DNA of 12,232 nucleotides from SLFT01 sp964493075 (GCA_964493075.1 CAZBNU010000111.1:1-12232); one strand, 5' to 3'; shown: positions 1 through 8,299, counted from the first letter of the stretch. A program made the numbers and translations. The notes: generated from the letters alone by a model not told the origin.

Positions 1-2397
1 ATCCATAACTACCACAATACTGGTATCGCTTCCAGCAGCTTCGCCATCAATCTGCCAACTCGCGAAGCGGAATCCGGAAGAGATGGGGGTGGCGAACAAA
101 GTTATCGTAGAGCCTATATCCAAATGCAGAACACCGTCGTCGGGAATGGGTGTTGCTTGTTCCTCATCGACACTGTAAGTGATGGCGCCACTCCCTGCAG
201 GTTGTACGGAAGTGGTGAGAACAGCATGTTGCCGGAACACGGCTTCAATAGATTTGTCGCTGTCCATGATGATTGATGCCAGACCGGGGGTTTCTGGATC
301 AATAACTAATTGCGAGGCATCGGCCCCTGACCACCCATTAAATGTGGAACCTGCTATCGGGCTGGCTTCAATGGTTACCTCCGTTCCTGGTGCATAGCCG
401 GGGCTGCTTGCAGCGGGGGCGGGGATTAGCAAAACTTCACCCCATTCTGTGGAAGGCGCGACGGAAACGCTTAAAGCGTAAGACGCTACTTCTGCAGTTA
501 TGGTGGTATCGCCTGAATCAGGCATAAAACTATAGGTGGCTGCGGTAGATACTTGTGTGTCATCCTGCAACCAGCGGACTACTCCCCAGCCTTCATCTGC
601 GTCCAGCGTAGCTTCAACTATTTCGCTTGTGAAGAAACGGTTTGCTTCAAGTGGGTAGGCGCCTGCAGGAATGGCGATTTCGCTTTGTTCCGGCGACAGC
701 GAGATCTGTGCCGAAATCGGAGATGTAGCGACAGTGGAGGTAACGGTTGTGGAGACTAGGGCCGTACTTTCAATACGCACAGGCGTTTCAACGGTGAAGG
801 TAGCGTTTGATGGGTCATGGTAGGTAAGTTGAATCGCTGCATTCTCGTTCGCTGTGAGGTCTGTCGGGGTCCAGAGGTACATATCGTTCGGTGTTTGCAA
901 GGTTTTTATAGGCGAAATGGCGTAGGGGGCGTCGAAGCCGTCAACGTCATTTTCTGCTGCCCTGAAACCCATATCTATTCCGTCAATGTTGACCGCATAC
1001 TGCAGGGTTGCTTCGGCAGGCAGTACGCCTGACTCAGGATTGGCGCCCATCCATGTCGGGAAAAAACCCTTGAGCGATAGCGGTTGTGTTTTTTCTGAAT
1101 CCGCAGCAAGCACATAGGGGAACGACGTGTCCAGCCAGAGCACGGTCGACAGCGGAATAATTAACCCATCCTGCGATACTTCTGCAGATAAAACGCCGTC
1201 TGTCAGACTGATGTCGCCCGCCTGTACAAGGGAATACTCACCATCTTCTGGTTCAAGATAATGGCCTGTTTCCGGGTCTAGTGAAAGTGGGTAGCGCCAA
1301 AGCGCCAGTCGTTCATAAATAGGATTGGCGGCTTCAAGGGTGGCAACCCCCTGAATGGTTAAAATGGCTGCGAGGGGCGTGATTTCCTGCAACGGTTGCA
1401 GAGTGCTGTCCCCTTTGAAATAATGGAGCGAAATAAACGTGTCGTCAAGCAGGAGACTTCCCGGAAGGGCATCCAACAATGATTTTGCTGCTGGCTGCTG
1501 CATATCTGCTGTTGCAGACAGTGCGTTTGCAACCTGAATCATTCCGAGTACCCTGTCCTGCATTTCGGTCAGACCAACGGTGGTGAAGGCCTCGGTTATG
1601 GGCATGTCCACAGTTATGCCTGATCTTGGGATGAAGCGTACCGTTTCCTTTGCTTGTCCCGGCACCACAACATCATCAGGAAAATTGAGGTCGGCGCCGA
1701 CGGTTGTTCTGTTTTCTGATTGTCCACTCCAGACGACATTATCCTGTATGATGGCAGCAATGGAATCGGGAACAGCATTCTCGTCCTCATCAGTTGAGAA
1801 TTGCAGGCCACTAGTGAAAGTTACAGGGGCTTCAGAAGCAATGTCGTAATATATACGGCGTGCTTGTCCAATAGAGTAGATACTGCTTGCGCCCCAAAGA
1901 CCGCGCAATGTATGCACCTCCAGGGTTTCATCTGGGAAAAATATAAGGTTTACTGGAAAATCCACTATGTAGGGAAACTCGGACGCTTCGAGAGGGCCTA
2001 GGTACGCGCCATCGTTGCTCTGCCAGTAGTTATACTCAATGTCGTTGTAGACAAGATATCCAAACGCATTTTCAAGGCTTGAATTCAATACGTAAAAGAC
2101 ACTGTCGGCGGATTCAGGGAGGCCTGTAACACTGCTGAAAATCGGAAGCAGCGGCGTGGGCGTGTAAAGTGAAAAATCAGGGATAACAATATCTCTGTCG
2201 GACCACTGAGACTGGGGTTCCAATGCTTCTATAGCCTTAGGTGTCAGCAGCATATCGAGCAATGCGCCCATATTCACATTCTCGTCTTCATCGTTTGAAG
2301 CGCCTGAAGCGAATTGTGAAACCATAAGAGGGGAAAGAAATACTGCGACCATGATTACAAGACCGCATGTGATGAGCGGCTTCAAAAGTGTTCTCAT
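1..2397 (-). CDS. Secreted protein with divergent InlB-type repeats, partial (N-terminal 799 codons)
   Basis: Translating the minus strand from the ATG at 2397 gives an open frame of 799 codons that reaches the first base of the window with no stop, so the C-terminus is missing. The start is supported by AGGAG about 7 nt upstream. Residues 1-34 form a signal peptide (MRTLLKPLITCGLVIMVAVF, then SPLMVSQFASGA). Residues 36-40 and 203-207 both read DEDEN; the second continues as AVPD, resembling a DxDxNxxxD calcium-binding loop of thrombospondin type 3 kind. Residues 190-560 are probably beta-rich and I do not recognise them. From about 565 onward there are three tandem modules resembling divergent InlB B-repeats (about 565-640, 642-721 and 724 to the edge). 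The clearest reads GTEVTIEASPIAGSTFNGWS at 671-690 and closes with KSIEAVF at 715-721. Such repeats usually occur in large exported or surface proteins. The function is unknown and no catalytic domain is visible in this part. Confidence 0.88.
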   Translation of the reverse strand, partial: MRTLLKPLITCGLVIMVAVFLSPLMVSQFASGASNDEDENVNMGALLDMLLTPKAIEALEPQSQWSDRDIVIPDFSLYTPTPLLPIFSSVTGLPESADSVFYVLNSSLENAFGYLVYNDIEYNYWQSNDGAYLGPLEASEFPYIVDFPVNLIFFPDETLEVHTLRGLWGASSIYSIGQARRIYYDIASEAPVTFTSGLQFSTDEDENAVPDSIAAIIQDNVVWSGQSENRTTVGADLNFPDDVVVPGQAKETVRFIPRSGITVDMPITEAFTTVGLTEMQDRVLGMIQVANALSATADMQQPAAKSLLDALPGSLLLDDTFISLHYFKGDSTLQPLQEITPLAAILTIQGVATLEAANPIYERLALWRYPLSLDPETGHYLEPEDGEYSLVQAGDISLTDGVLSAEVSQDGLIIPLSTVLWLDTSFPYVLAADSEKTQPLSLKGFFPTWMGANPESGVLPAEATLQYAVNIDGIDMGFRAAENDVDGFDAPYAISPIKTLQTPNDMYLWTPTDLTANENAAIQLTYHDPSNATFTVETPVRIESTALVSTTVTSTVATSPISAQISLSPEQSEIAIPAGAYPLEANRFFTSEIVEATLDADEGWGVVRWLQDDTQVSTAATYSFMPDSGDTTITAEVASYALSVSVAPSTEWGEVLLIPAPAASSPGYAPGTEVTIEASPIAGSTFNGWSGADASQLVIDPETPGLASIIMDSDKSIEAVFRQHAVLTTSVQPAGSGAITYSVDEEQATPIPDDGVLHLDIGSTITLFATPISSGFRFASWQIDGEAAGSDTSIVVVMD

Positions 2398-2711
2398 GCG
2401 TTTCTCCTTGCGTGTCCGGGGCACAAACCCGATCGTGACACACAATGTTTGAGAGCGTTATCACTAACGCCATAGTCATATTGAGTGGGAATTAATGTGT
2501 ATAGTATATCCTTTAAGATACCATAAACACCGGGTTCGGTTGCATTTTTGATTTTCAGTCTTTCCGAAAAGCCCGAAAATCCATGAGGGATAGTCATTTT
2601 TGAGGAATAGAGAAACAAAAATCTGAAATTTTTCAAATAGTTTTCCCTTATTGTCCCGGTTCCGGCATAATAGCCGCGTAACAGATAACCTTTTATGAAA
2701 GATGTTTCACA
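2398..2711. other. Divergent intergenic spacer without a convincing gene
   Basis: This 314 bp AT-rich spacer separates the divergent starts of the repeat protein (minus) and the membrane protein (plus), so it must hold both promoters, but I could not pick a convincing -35/-10 pair on either strand. Small structures seen are a perfect CGGC-ATAATA-GCCG inverted repeat at 2663-2676 and a tandem CCGAAAA (2564-2570 and 2573-2579). A minus-strand open frame of 115 codons crosses this spacer but has no protein-like character, and its end overlaps the Shine-Dalgarno and start of the repeat protein. Confidence 0.6.
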
Positions 2712-3539
2712 ATGTCGGCAAACCTCAAAGAGAAAACACATATTGCAACATCAAGTGAGGCGGTCTATTTTCGTGATTCCTCCTATCGCGGCTTATTATT
2801 TGCAAGTGCAATTTTTGCTGTTATCGCGGGGTATGCCGCGTTGCCCAAGGGATCAGGAAATACTATGGTTGCCGCCCTGATCCCCGGTGTATTAGCGGTC
2901 ATACTGGTAACATCTGCGTTGCGGCGGTGGCTTGACAAATCCCATACTGGCTGGTTTTTGGCCCTTGATACCGATGGGATTTATGTCAACCTTGCCTATA
3001 GCGCCGGATATTCATCCGGGCAAAACGATATGCCTGTTTTGTTTCTGCCGCAGGCGGAAATCGCCTGCATCAGGTCGGTTAATGAAACTATGCGCTTGGC
3101 TCATCGGTGGGGTGCTACAAGATACCATTTTGGTTATCTTGATGTCGTGCTGAAACACCCCGTACAGGAATCTGTGCTGGATGCGTCTTTACACGCCAAT
3201 GATTGTTATGTGGCTGCTGGAAAGGCTGGCCCTTTCCCAATTCGTTTCGTGACTCCCGCGTTACTGCGATTAAACTGGAATGCCATAAATCCAGACGAAA
3301 AAGTGGCGATTGAACATCTTGCCCAAAATTACCGGATTGAAGAGAAGCGAAGGGTGCAGTTTCCGGACTGGGGTGCGCTGAATGGACTGCAACGGGATAT
3401 TTACCTGGATTTGCTCTGGACTATGGGCATGCGGGAGGAGGCGGCATTTCTTGCGCGTATGCATCTGCAGACTCCGATAAAGAAAGCGAAAGAGGAGTTG
3501 ACTGCAAGGGCAGCACAGGGGAGAAGCACGGGGGATTAA
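2712..3539 (+). CDS. Hypothetical two-helix membrane protein
   Basis: A 275-residue protein I do not recognise. Two hydrophobic segments at about 27-45 and 51-70 form a membrane hairpin joined by a short loop (about ALPKGSGN). After RRWLDKS comes a soluble part that begins with beta-strand-like sequence (WFLALDTDGIYVNL at 81-94, MPVLFLPQAEIACI at 107-120, FGYLDVVLKH at 140-149). A membrane hairpin followed by such a segment recalls bacterial PH-like (bPH) membrane proteins, but that is only a suggestion. The last 70 residues are charged and helical (EEAAFLARM, then KKAKEELTARAAQ). The positive residues after the second helix suggest that the bulk is cytoplasmic. The ATG at 2712 has only a weak purine-rich stretch upstream (GAAAGA). 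The stop codon overlaps the ftsY stop on the other strand. Confidence 0.75.
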   Translation: MSANLKEKTHIATSSEAVYFRDSSYRGLLFASAIFAVIAGYAALPKGSGNTMVAALIPGVLAVILVTSALRRWLDKSHTGWFLALDTDGIYVNLAYSAGYSSGQNDMPVLFLPQAEIACIRSVNETMRLAHRWGATRYHFGYLDVVLKHPVQESVLDASLHANDCYVAAGKAGPFPIRFVTPALLRLNWNAINPDEKVAIEHLAQNYRIEEKRRVQFPDWGALNGLQRDIYLDLLWTMGMREEAAFLARMHLQTPIKKAKEELTARAAQGRSTGD

Positions 3540-4459
3540 TCGAAGAGGGCATTTACGAACTGGTCCGCGTCAAAAGGTTGCAAATCGTCCACACCTTCGC
3601 CTACGCCAATCATCTTGATGGGGATTCCCAGTTGTTTGTGGATTGCGATTGCCATGCCTCCCTTGGCGGTACCGTCGAGTTTTGTGAGCACAATGCCGGA
3701 AACGGAAAGGGCGTCGGTGAACTGTTTTGCCTGTTGTAAACCATTCTGTCCTGTGGTGGCGTCCAGTACCAGCAGTACTTCATGAGGTGCCCCTGGAAGT
3801 CGCTTGCCGATAACCCGCTGCACTTTCTTTAATTCTTCCATCAAATTGACCTTGGTGTGCAGGCGTCCAGCGGTGTCAATAATTACATTATCACAGCCCC
3901 GTGCGATTGCAGCGTCCACTGTGTCATAGGCGACAGCGCCGGGGTCGGCGCCCTCCTGGTGGTGGATGATATCAACATCGGCTCGTTCTGCCCAGATGGA
4001 GAGTTGTTCTGTTGCTGCTGCACGAAAGGTGTCTGCGGCGCCGAGCAATACAGAACGACCATCTCTGGCAAGTCTGGCGGCGAGTTTTCCTGCAGTGGTG
4101 GTTTTCCCGGAACCATTTACCCCGGCAATAAGCATGATGTGGGGGATATCGTCACACTTCCATTCCGTATTTGCCGCATCATTTCCCAGGAGAGCAATCG
4201 TCTCAGCCTTGAGGACTTCATATAACTTCTCTGGATTGACAATCTTCTCAGCTTTGGCCCGTGTACGCATATCCTGAATGATCTGGAGCGTAGTTGCAAC
4301 ACCTACATCAGCGCTTATCAGCGTTTCTTCCAAGGCATCGAACATGGCGTCACTGACTGGGTCGGTGCCAGTAAAAATTTTTTTGACGTTTCCCACCAGC
4401 CCGTCTCTTGTTTTACCAAGCCCCGCCTTCAGTTTAGAAAAAAAGCCTGATTCAGACAC
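3536..4459 (-). CDS. ftsY: Signal recognition particle receptor FtsY
   Basis: FtsY is the SRP-family GTPase that docks ribosome-SRP complexes at the inner membrane and passes nascent membrane proteins to SecYEG. The 307-residue product shows a helical N domain (about 1-100) and a G domain with all signatures: P-loop GVNGSGKT at 113-120, DTFRAAA at 143-149, DTAGR at 195-199, TKLDG at 259-263, and the closing GVGE (285-288) with DLQPF (292-296). The DTFRAAATEQL form and the lack of a methionine-rich M domain distinguish it from Ffh. It lacks the long acidic A domain of E. coli FtsY; membrane contact probably relies on the short basic N-terminal helix (FFSKLKAGLGK). The start is GTG, with AAAGG 8 nt upstream. 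The zinc-ribbon membrane protein lies 132 bp upstream on the same strand and may be cotranscribed. Confidence 0.97.
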   Translation of the reverse strand: MSESGFFSKLKAGLGKTRDGLVGNVKKIFTGTDPVSDAMFDALEETLISADVGVATTLQIIQDMRTRAKAEKIVNPEKLYEVLKAETIALLGNDAANTEWKCDDIPHIMLIAGVNGSGKTTTAGKLAARLARDGRSVLLGAADTFRAAATEQLSIWAERADVDIIHHQEGADPGAVAYDTVDAAIARGCDNVIIDTAGRLHTKVNLMEELKKVQRVIGKRLPGAPHEVLLVLDATTGQNGLQQAKQFTDALSVSGIVLTKLDGTAKGGMAIAIHKQLGIPIKMIGVGEGVDDLQPFDADQFVNALFD

Positions 4460-4500
4460 GAGATAAACCTTTCAGATGTTGTGAACAGAACTGCCACCCA

Positions 4501-4529
4501 AATATGGATACCGGAAAGAATGGATACAA
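4501..4529 (-). promoter_or_regulatory. Possible ftsY promoter (weak match)
   Basis: On the minus strand TTGTAT (4529-4524) and CATATT (4506-4501) are separated by 17 nt, giving a predicted start near 4494 and a leader of about 35 nt before the GTG. Each box matches the consensus only partly (3/6 and 4/6). The -35 box overlaps one copy of a repeated octamer (GTATCCAT on this strand). ftsY could instead be read from the promoter of the upstream gene. Confidence 0.3.
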
Positions 4530-4591
4530 CGCCACTTAGCACGCAAAACCTCTGGCAGTGTTTAACGGCGTATGCTGCATATCAATGGAGG

Positions 4592-5374
4592 TTATCGGCT
4601 GGAATAGGGGTAAGCGATGGCGCTGAATATTTGCGTATTGCGACTGGATTCGCCGGTAAGGTGGACACTCCCATCAGGCTGTGCTTCAGCGGTACCTGTG
4701 ACTGCGTAGTATCGGCCTTGATAAAGCGCTCCCGCCTGATCCCATTGCGAAGCCAGCATTCCCTCAATTAGCGATGCCGCCCCACGAATTTCAATGCCAT
4801 CCACCAAGGAGGCACTATAGTGCCAGGCATCACCATTAACTTCTATTTGTGCTGCACCGGCATAGCGCATACCGGTTCCACGCCGTTCAAACAACACGTA
4901 ATCGCCTGCTGTCAGTCTGTTGGAGGGAGTTGTGTTGATGCGTGCATTTTCCGCTTCGGAAGCACTGGGCAACTTCGCGGAAATGTCCGCGTACATGCCA
5001 TCATAGGTGGCCCTTGAAGGACCCGTCCAAAAAATCCCAGGGTTAGCGGCAATAGCGTTTTCGTCATCGTACGCACCGTCTGCGCTGGTGAGCATTTCAG
5101 TGATTCTGCCCACATTAAGGCCGAGCCATAGCACAAGCAGTATCCCAAGGATAGAAAACGCCCGCACAAGAAAGACAGACCGCTCGCTACCCTCGTTGTC
5201 AGCATCGAGGATATGATCCGCCTGCATGCGCAACATACGCTGGTCGCGAAGATTATTACCGCAGGTCTTGCAAATTAAGGTGCCTTCCGGGTTGACGGCC
5301 CCACACTGTTGACACACAGCGTCGGCTTCCAGACCCTCTTTATACTCGGGAGGCGCAAAAGTTTCGTGTTTCAT
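4592..5374 (-). CDS. Zinc-ribbon single-pass membrane protein of unknown function
   Basis: The 260-residue protein has an N-terminal zinc ribbon with four cysteines (C21, C24, C35, C38; CQQCGAVNPEGTLICKTCG), a linker, one hydrophobic helix at about 67-88, and a C-terminal region of about 170 residues. The topology implied is a cytoplasmic metal-binding head, one crossing, and an extracytoplasmic domain, because the ribbon precedes the helix and no cleavable signal is present. The C-terminal part has strand-like stretches (GDYVLFERRG, RYAGAAQIEVNG, GRYYAVTGTAEAQPDGSVHL) and no catalytic motif I recognise. The ATG at 5374 keeps the ribbon intact; AAAGAG lies 9 nt upstream, and a GGAG abuts the start too closely to act. 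It lies 132 bp upstream of ftsY on the same strand. Function unknown. Confidence 0.85.
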   Translation of the reverse strand: MKHETFAPPEYKEGLEADAVCQQCGAVNPEGTLICKTCGNNLRDQRMLRMQADHILDADNEGSERSVFLVRAFSILGILLVLWLGLNVGRITEMLTSADGAYDDENAIAANPGIFWTGPSRATYDGMYADISAKLPSASEAENARINTTPSNRLTAGDYVLFERRGTGMRYAGAAQIEVNGDAWHYSASLVDGIEIRGAASLIEGMLASQWDQAGALYQGRYYAVTGTAEAQPDGSVHLTGESSRNTQIFSAIAYPYSSR

Positions 5375-5438
5375 CTCCGGTTACTCTTTACTAATCAGTT
5401 CATAACTGTTAAAACCACTACAACTCTTACTAGGGGGT

Positions 5439-5467
5439 ATTATGTATGATTTCGTTCACAATATCAA
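5439..5467 (-). promoter_or_regulatory. Sigma70-type promoter for the zinc-ribbon membrane protein
   Basis: The minus strand reads TTGATA (5467-5462), a 17-nt spacer, and CATAAT (5444-5439); both boxes match the sigma70 consensus at 5 of 6 positions. The predicted start is near 5432, leaving a leader of about 58 nt. A short inverted repeat (CAGTT-CAT-AACTG, 5396-5408) lies within this leader and could be a small hairpin or operator. Confidence 0.5.
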
Positions 5468-5619
5468 GTCTTTAGCACAAAAATATCTTCACATAAATAA
5501 TATTCCTGTCCACTACTGCTATAGTATTGGGTTTGAATTTGTGGATTTGCACCTATTTCAAATGTTTTAATGGGAACAAGCGAGCACATATCTAGTACGA
5601 CATGAACAGGAGGAAAATG

Positions 5620-6474
5620 ATGCGTATCAATAAAGCGGGCTATATCTTCAGTCTTATCTTTGGTCTTGTCTGGTCTATGGCTTTTGTTTCCTCTGTTGTC
5701 TGGAGCGAGACAGATTCTCAGATTGGTCCTTTTGCCGAAAAAATTTTTACGGATTGGAAGACGGGGGCACCCATGCCGCAGATTAGCGTTGCATATCCTG
5801 ACGCAACGCAGCAGGAAGCGTATCTGGTGCAACGTGCCTTTGTGAAACGGATTATGGAAACAGATACCATCGGCGGGTACAAGGCGGCGGGCGTCGCTAA
5901 TGGGGCGGCGGATCATCCTTTGGTTGCCGTCATGCCTGCATCGGGTATCCTGTCGTCTGGCGACAAGATAGTAGTGGACTTGAAGGACGATCCCAACCGG
6001 CATGTAGAAACGGAAATCGGTTATGTCTTTGCCAAAGCGATTACGGCGCCGCCTGCGGATGTGGATGCGCTACGGGAGTGTGTGAAGGCCGTAGTCGCCA
6101 TTGTGGAATTGCCCGGTGGTGCAGTGGAACAGAAACAGCCCGGCAGTGGAAATGACATCATCGCCTGGAACATCAACGCCAAGGCCATGATTGTCGGAGA
6201 GGAATACCGCCCGGAATCTATTGATCCAGATGCCGTGGAGATAGTGTTAACCCGGGATGGCGAAACCGTGAATACGGCAAAGGGATCTATGGCGGCGGTT
6301 GGGCAGTGGAACACCCTGTTGAAAACCGTGAACCATGTTCTCGCGCAGGGCTATACCCTCCAGCCGGGCCATGTAATCACCAACGGCGCTCTTGGCAAAA
6401 TTCTGAAGGCAGAGCCCGGCATCTACCATGCAGATTTTGGTGCGCTTGGTGTGATTGAGTTTATGGTGCAGTAG
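5620..6474 (+). CDS. Exported 2-keto-4-pentenoate hydratase/FAH-family protein
   Basis: The C-terminal 230 residues resemble the 2-keto-4-pentenoate hydratase (MhpD-like) branch of the fumarylacetoacetate hydrolase superfamily, whose members are metal-dependent hydratases, decarboxylases or C-C hydrolases acting on keto acids. Numbering from the chosen ATG, likely active-site elements are K88 in GYKAAG, the metal-type ExE pair E130/E132 in VETEIGYVFAK, E163 in VAIVEL, N183 in AWNINA, and the late block QPGHVITNGALG (248-259). The N-terminus carries a signal peptide (RINKAGYIFSLIFGLVWSMA, cleavage probably near VVWS-ETD), so export is predicted; family members are normally cytoplasmic. Start choice: AGGAGG at 5608-5613 lies 6 nt before the ATG at 5620. 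An ATG at 5617 would be only 3 nt from it, and one at 5602 would place it inside the gene. Substrate unknown. Confidence 0.85.
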   Translation: MRINKAGYIFSLIFGLVWSMAFVSSVVWSETDSQIGPFAEKIFTDWKTGAPMPQISVAYPDATQQEAYLVQRAFVKRIMETDTIGGYKAAGVANGAADHPLVAVMPASGILSSGDKIVVDLKDDPNRHVETEIGYVFAKAITAPPADVDALRECVKAVVAIVELPGGAVEQKQPGSGNDIIAWNINAKAMIVGEEYRPESIDPDAVEIVLTRDGETVNTAKGSMAAVGQWNTLLKTVNHVLAQGYTLQPGHVITNGALGKILKAEPGIYHADFGALGVIEFMVQ

Positions 6475-6556
6475 CAAATAAAGAGCAATTTCATGAATAG
6501 TGAAACGCAACGTCAAAAAGACTGCAAAGTATCGTAGAGATTGGCTTGCTGTTTGG

Positions 6557-8200
6557 TTATTGTTGTTTGCTGACCGCTACGTCCACATCGTTGCCGCTGA
6601 TGCGTTTTAGCACCACGGTGTTTTCGCCGAAGGTGTAGCGGATTTCGTCGGGGCGGCCCATGTGCGGCCATATCCGCTGGTACAGGTTGCTGCTGCTGAA
6701 GGTGTCGGTGATAACGATTTTACCTTGCCCGCGGGTTATTTCTGTGGTGCCGCTGGTATAGTCCGTAAATTCGTGATTCCGGGCGAGATTGCCCCAGAAC
6801 ACCACTGTTGCGCCTTCTTCAGCGCGGCGCAAGAGCGCCTCCAATGTTTCTTTGCTCAAATCAACACCGACGGCAAAGAGTAGGGGGATGTCTCGCAGGC
6901 GTTCATAGGTTACCAGATGGTCGAAAACGACAACGTTATTCATGGGTACAAAGAAATGGTGCATGGCGGCCTGTACCGGACGGGAATACAGGGATTGCAC
7001 CTGTCCTTCCTTCACGGGGCGTTCGTAACCGCCCGCCGCAATATAAGGCTTGAAAAAACTCAGGCCGTCTGTGCCCGTTGCGCCGTGAGTCAGTAGATTC
7101 CACAAATCGAACCAGGCTTCTGAGTCGGGGGTGTTGGGTAAAGTTTCGGTGCCGTAAAGCCCGGCATTCCAGTTAGCCATGGGTCCCTGCTGTTCCGACT
7201 CCTGTGCGCGCATGAATCGCTGCCCGTAATCAGAGTCGGGGAAGCGCACAATGGCGATGGTGGGCTTGATGTCGCGGAAAGTCCAGGGACGGGGATGATT
7301 TGGCACATATTCACGGATGAATTGGCGTACCACCTCACCATGCGCCGTTAACTGATACATATCAGGGGTTACTTGTATCATCAGCGAAAAGGGAATGCCC
7401 TGTTTCCCTGCAGCAGTCAGATTGTGCCCTGCTCCTTCAATATAGGTAAGGTCGGCGCCGAGCCAGTAGGCCAGAAGTAGGTTACACCACAGCTCCTCTG
7501 GCGGATGTCCCGGTACCTGATCGTAATACCACAAATCGCAGTCCACCCAAAGGTCGCGACCATATTGAAGGGCAGCGCCCATGCCGATGGCGAGGCTCAC
7601 CGTGGAATAAAACTCCTTCTGAATTTTGGGGCACGGAATGAACCCTGCACGCGCCGCAACATGGTGTAGCACGGGAAACACATGGGTCGCAACCACAGGC
7701 ACGTTCTGGTTCGCATAGGATTCATACAGACTGCGGTATCCTGCCAATGTCTTTTCATAGGCGTCTGCAAGGGAGGTGAAGGTTGCTGGCTCCGCAAGGT
7801 TTTGCGCATGTTCATGAGGATTCAACAGGCGGCAATGGGCAAGTTCGTCGAAGACAATGCTGCGAAACTTGTCCCCGTGCCCCTTTGCGGCGTCAACACA
7901 GTCCTGCGGTGGATTAACAGTGAAACAGGATAGGCTGAAATCAAGATTTAATTCTTGTATAAGTTCTAGCATCGCCTTGTTTGATGCAATCGCATTCGCA
8001 TCCGGTGTGCCTGCCCAGGGCTTTACATAATAGTTAATGTATTGAATGCCCATATCGCGCAGTGATTCCTGAACGGCCGGGGTAACCGGTAACTGATTGG
8101 GCAGTTCAATGCCAATGGTGAAGTCGGCAGTACATGGCAACATGGTGCATAACACCAGGGTAAAAACAATGAAGTTTGCTAAGCGAAATAGGCGTATCAT
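6557..8200 (-). CDS. Secreted glycoside-hydrolase-like TIM-barrel protein
   Basis: The 547-residue protein begins with a signal peptide (MIRLFRLANFIVFTLVLCTM, cleavage probably near LPCTA-DF). The next 300 residues alternate strands and helices in a TIM-barrel-like way: GIQYINYYVKPW (51-62), SIVFDELAHC (114-123), VPVVATHVFPVLHH (167-180), LWVDCDLWYYDQ (217-228) and ADLTYIEGAGHNL (249-261). Candidate catalytic acids are D118/E119 and E255. A second part (about 312-470) ends with a Rossmann-like segment, DIPLLFAVGVDLSKETLEAL followed by a helix and ATVVFWG, resembling the glutamine-amidotransferase-like domain attached to some GH42-type enzymes. The domain reading is from pattern only, and no activity is assigned. 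The start ATG has GGAAAA about 6 nt upstream. It converges with the exported FAH-family gene, with 82 bp between the stops and no clear terminator. Confidence 0.8.
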   Translation of the reverse strand: MIRLFRLANFIVFTLVLCTMLPCTADFTIGIELPNQLPVTPAVQESLRDMGIQYINYYVKPWAGTPDANAIASNKAMLELIQELNLDFSLSCFTVNPPQDCVDAAKGHGDKFRSIVFDELAHCRLLNPHEHAQNLAEPATFTSLADAYEKTLAGYRSLYESYANQNVPVVATHVFPVLHHVAARAGFIPCPKIQKEFYSTVSLAIGMGAALQYGRDLWVDCDLWYYDQVPGHPPEELWCNLLLAYWLGADLTYIEGAGHNLTAAGKQGIPFSLMIQVTPDMYQLTAHGEVVRQFIREYVPNHPRPWTFRDIKPTIAIVRFPDSDYGQRFMRAQESEQQGPMANWNAGLYGTETLPNTPDSEAWFDLWNLLTHGATGTDGLSFFKPYIAAGGYERPVKEGQVQSLYSRPVQAAMHHFFVPMNNVVVFDHLVTYERLRDIPLLFAVGVDLSKETLEALLRRAEEGATVVFWGNLARNHEFTDYTSGTTEITRGQGKIVITDTFSSSNLYQRIWPHMGRPDEIRYTFGENTVVLKRISGNDVDVAVSKQQ

Positions 8201-8299
8201 GACAAGTTTTCCGGTGTGTTACAGTTCTGTTTTATAGGGCCGACGGTAATATAGTTTACCTGAAAGCACTTGAATAAAGGAAAATCTGTAAAATTGAAT

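Noticed and set aside
2394..2741. 115-codon open frame on the minus strand in the divergent spacer
   Set aside because: It overlaps the start and Shine-Dalgarno of the secreted repeat protein, and no conserved features are seen.
5464..6003. 179-codon open frame on the minus strand opposite the exported FAH-family gene
   Set aside because: Most of it is antisense to a gene with a recognisable family, and its composition (many R, H, C) is not protein-like.
6475..6556. Terminator between the two convergent genes
   Set aside because: Only a weak TTTCA/TGAAA stem without a U-tract is present, so it is not reported as a terminator.
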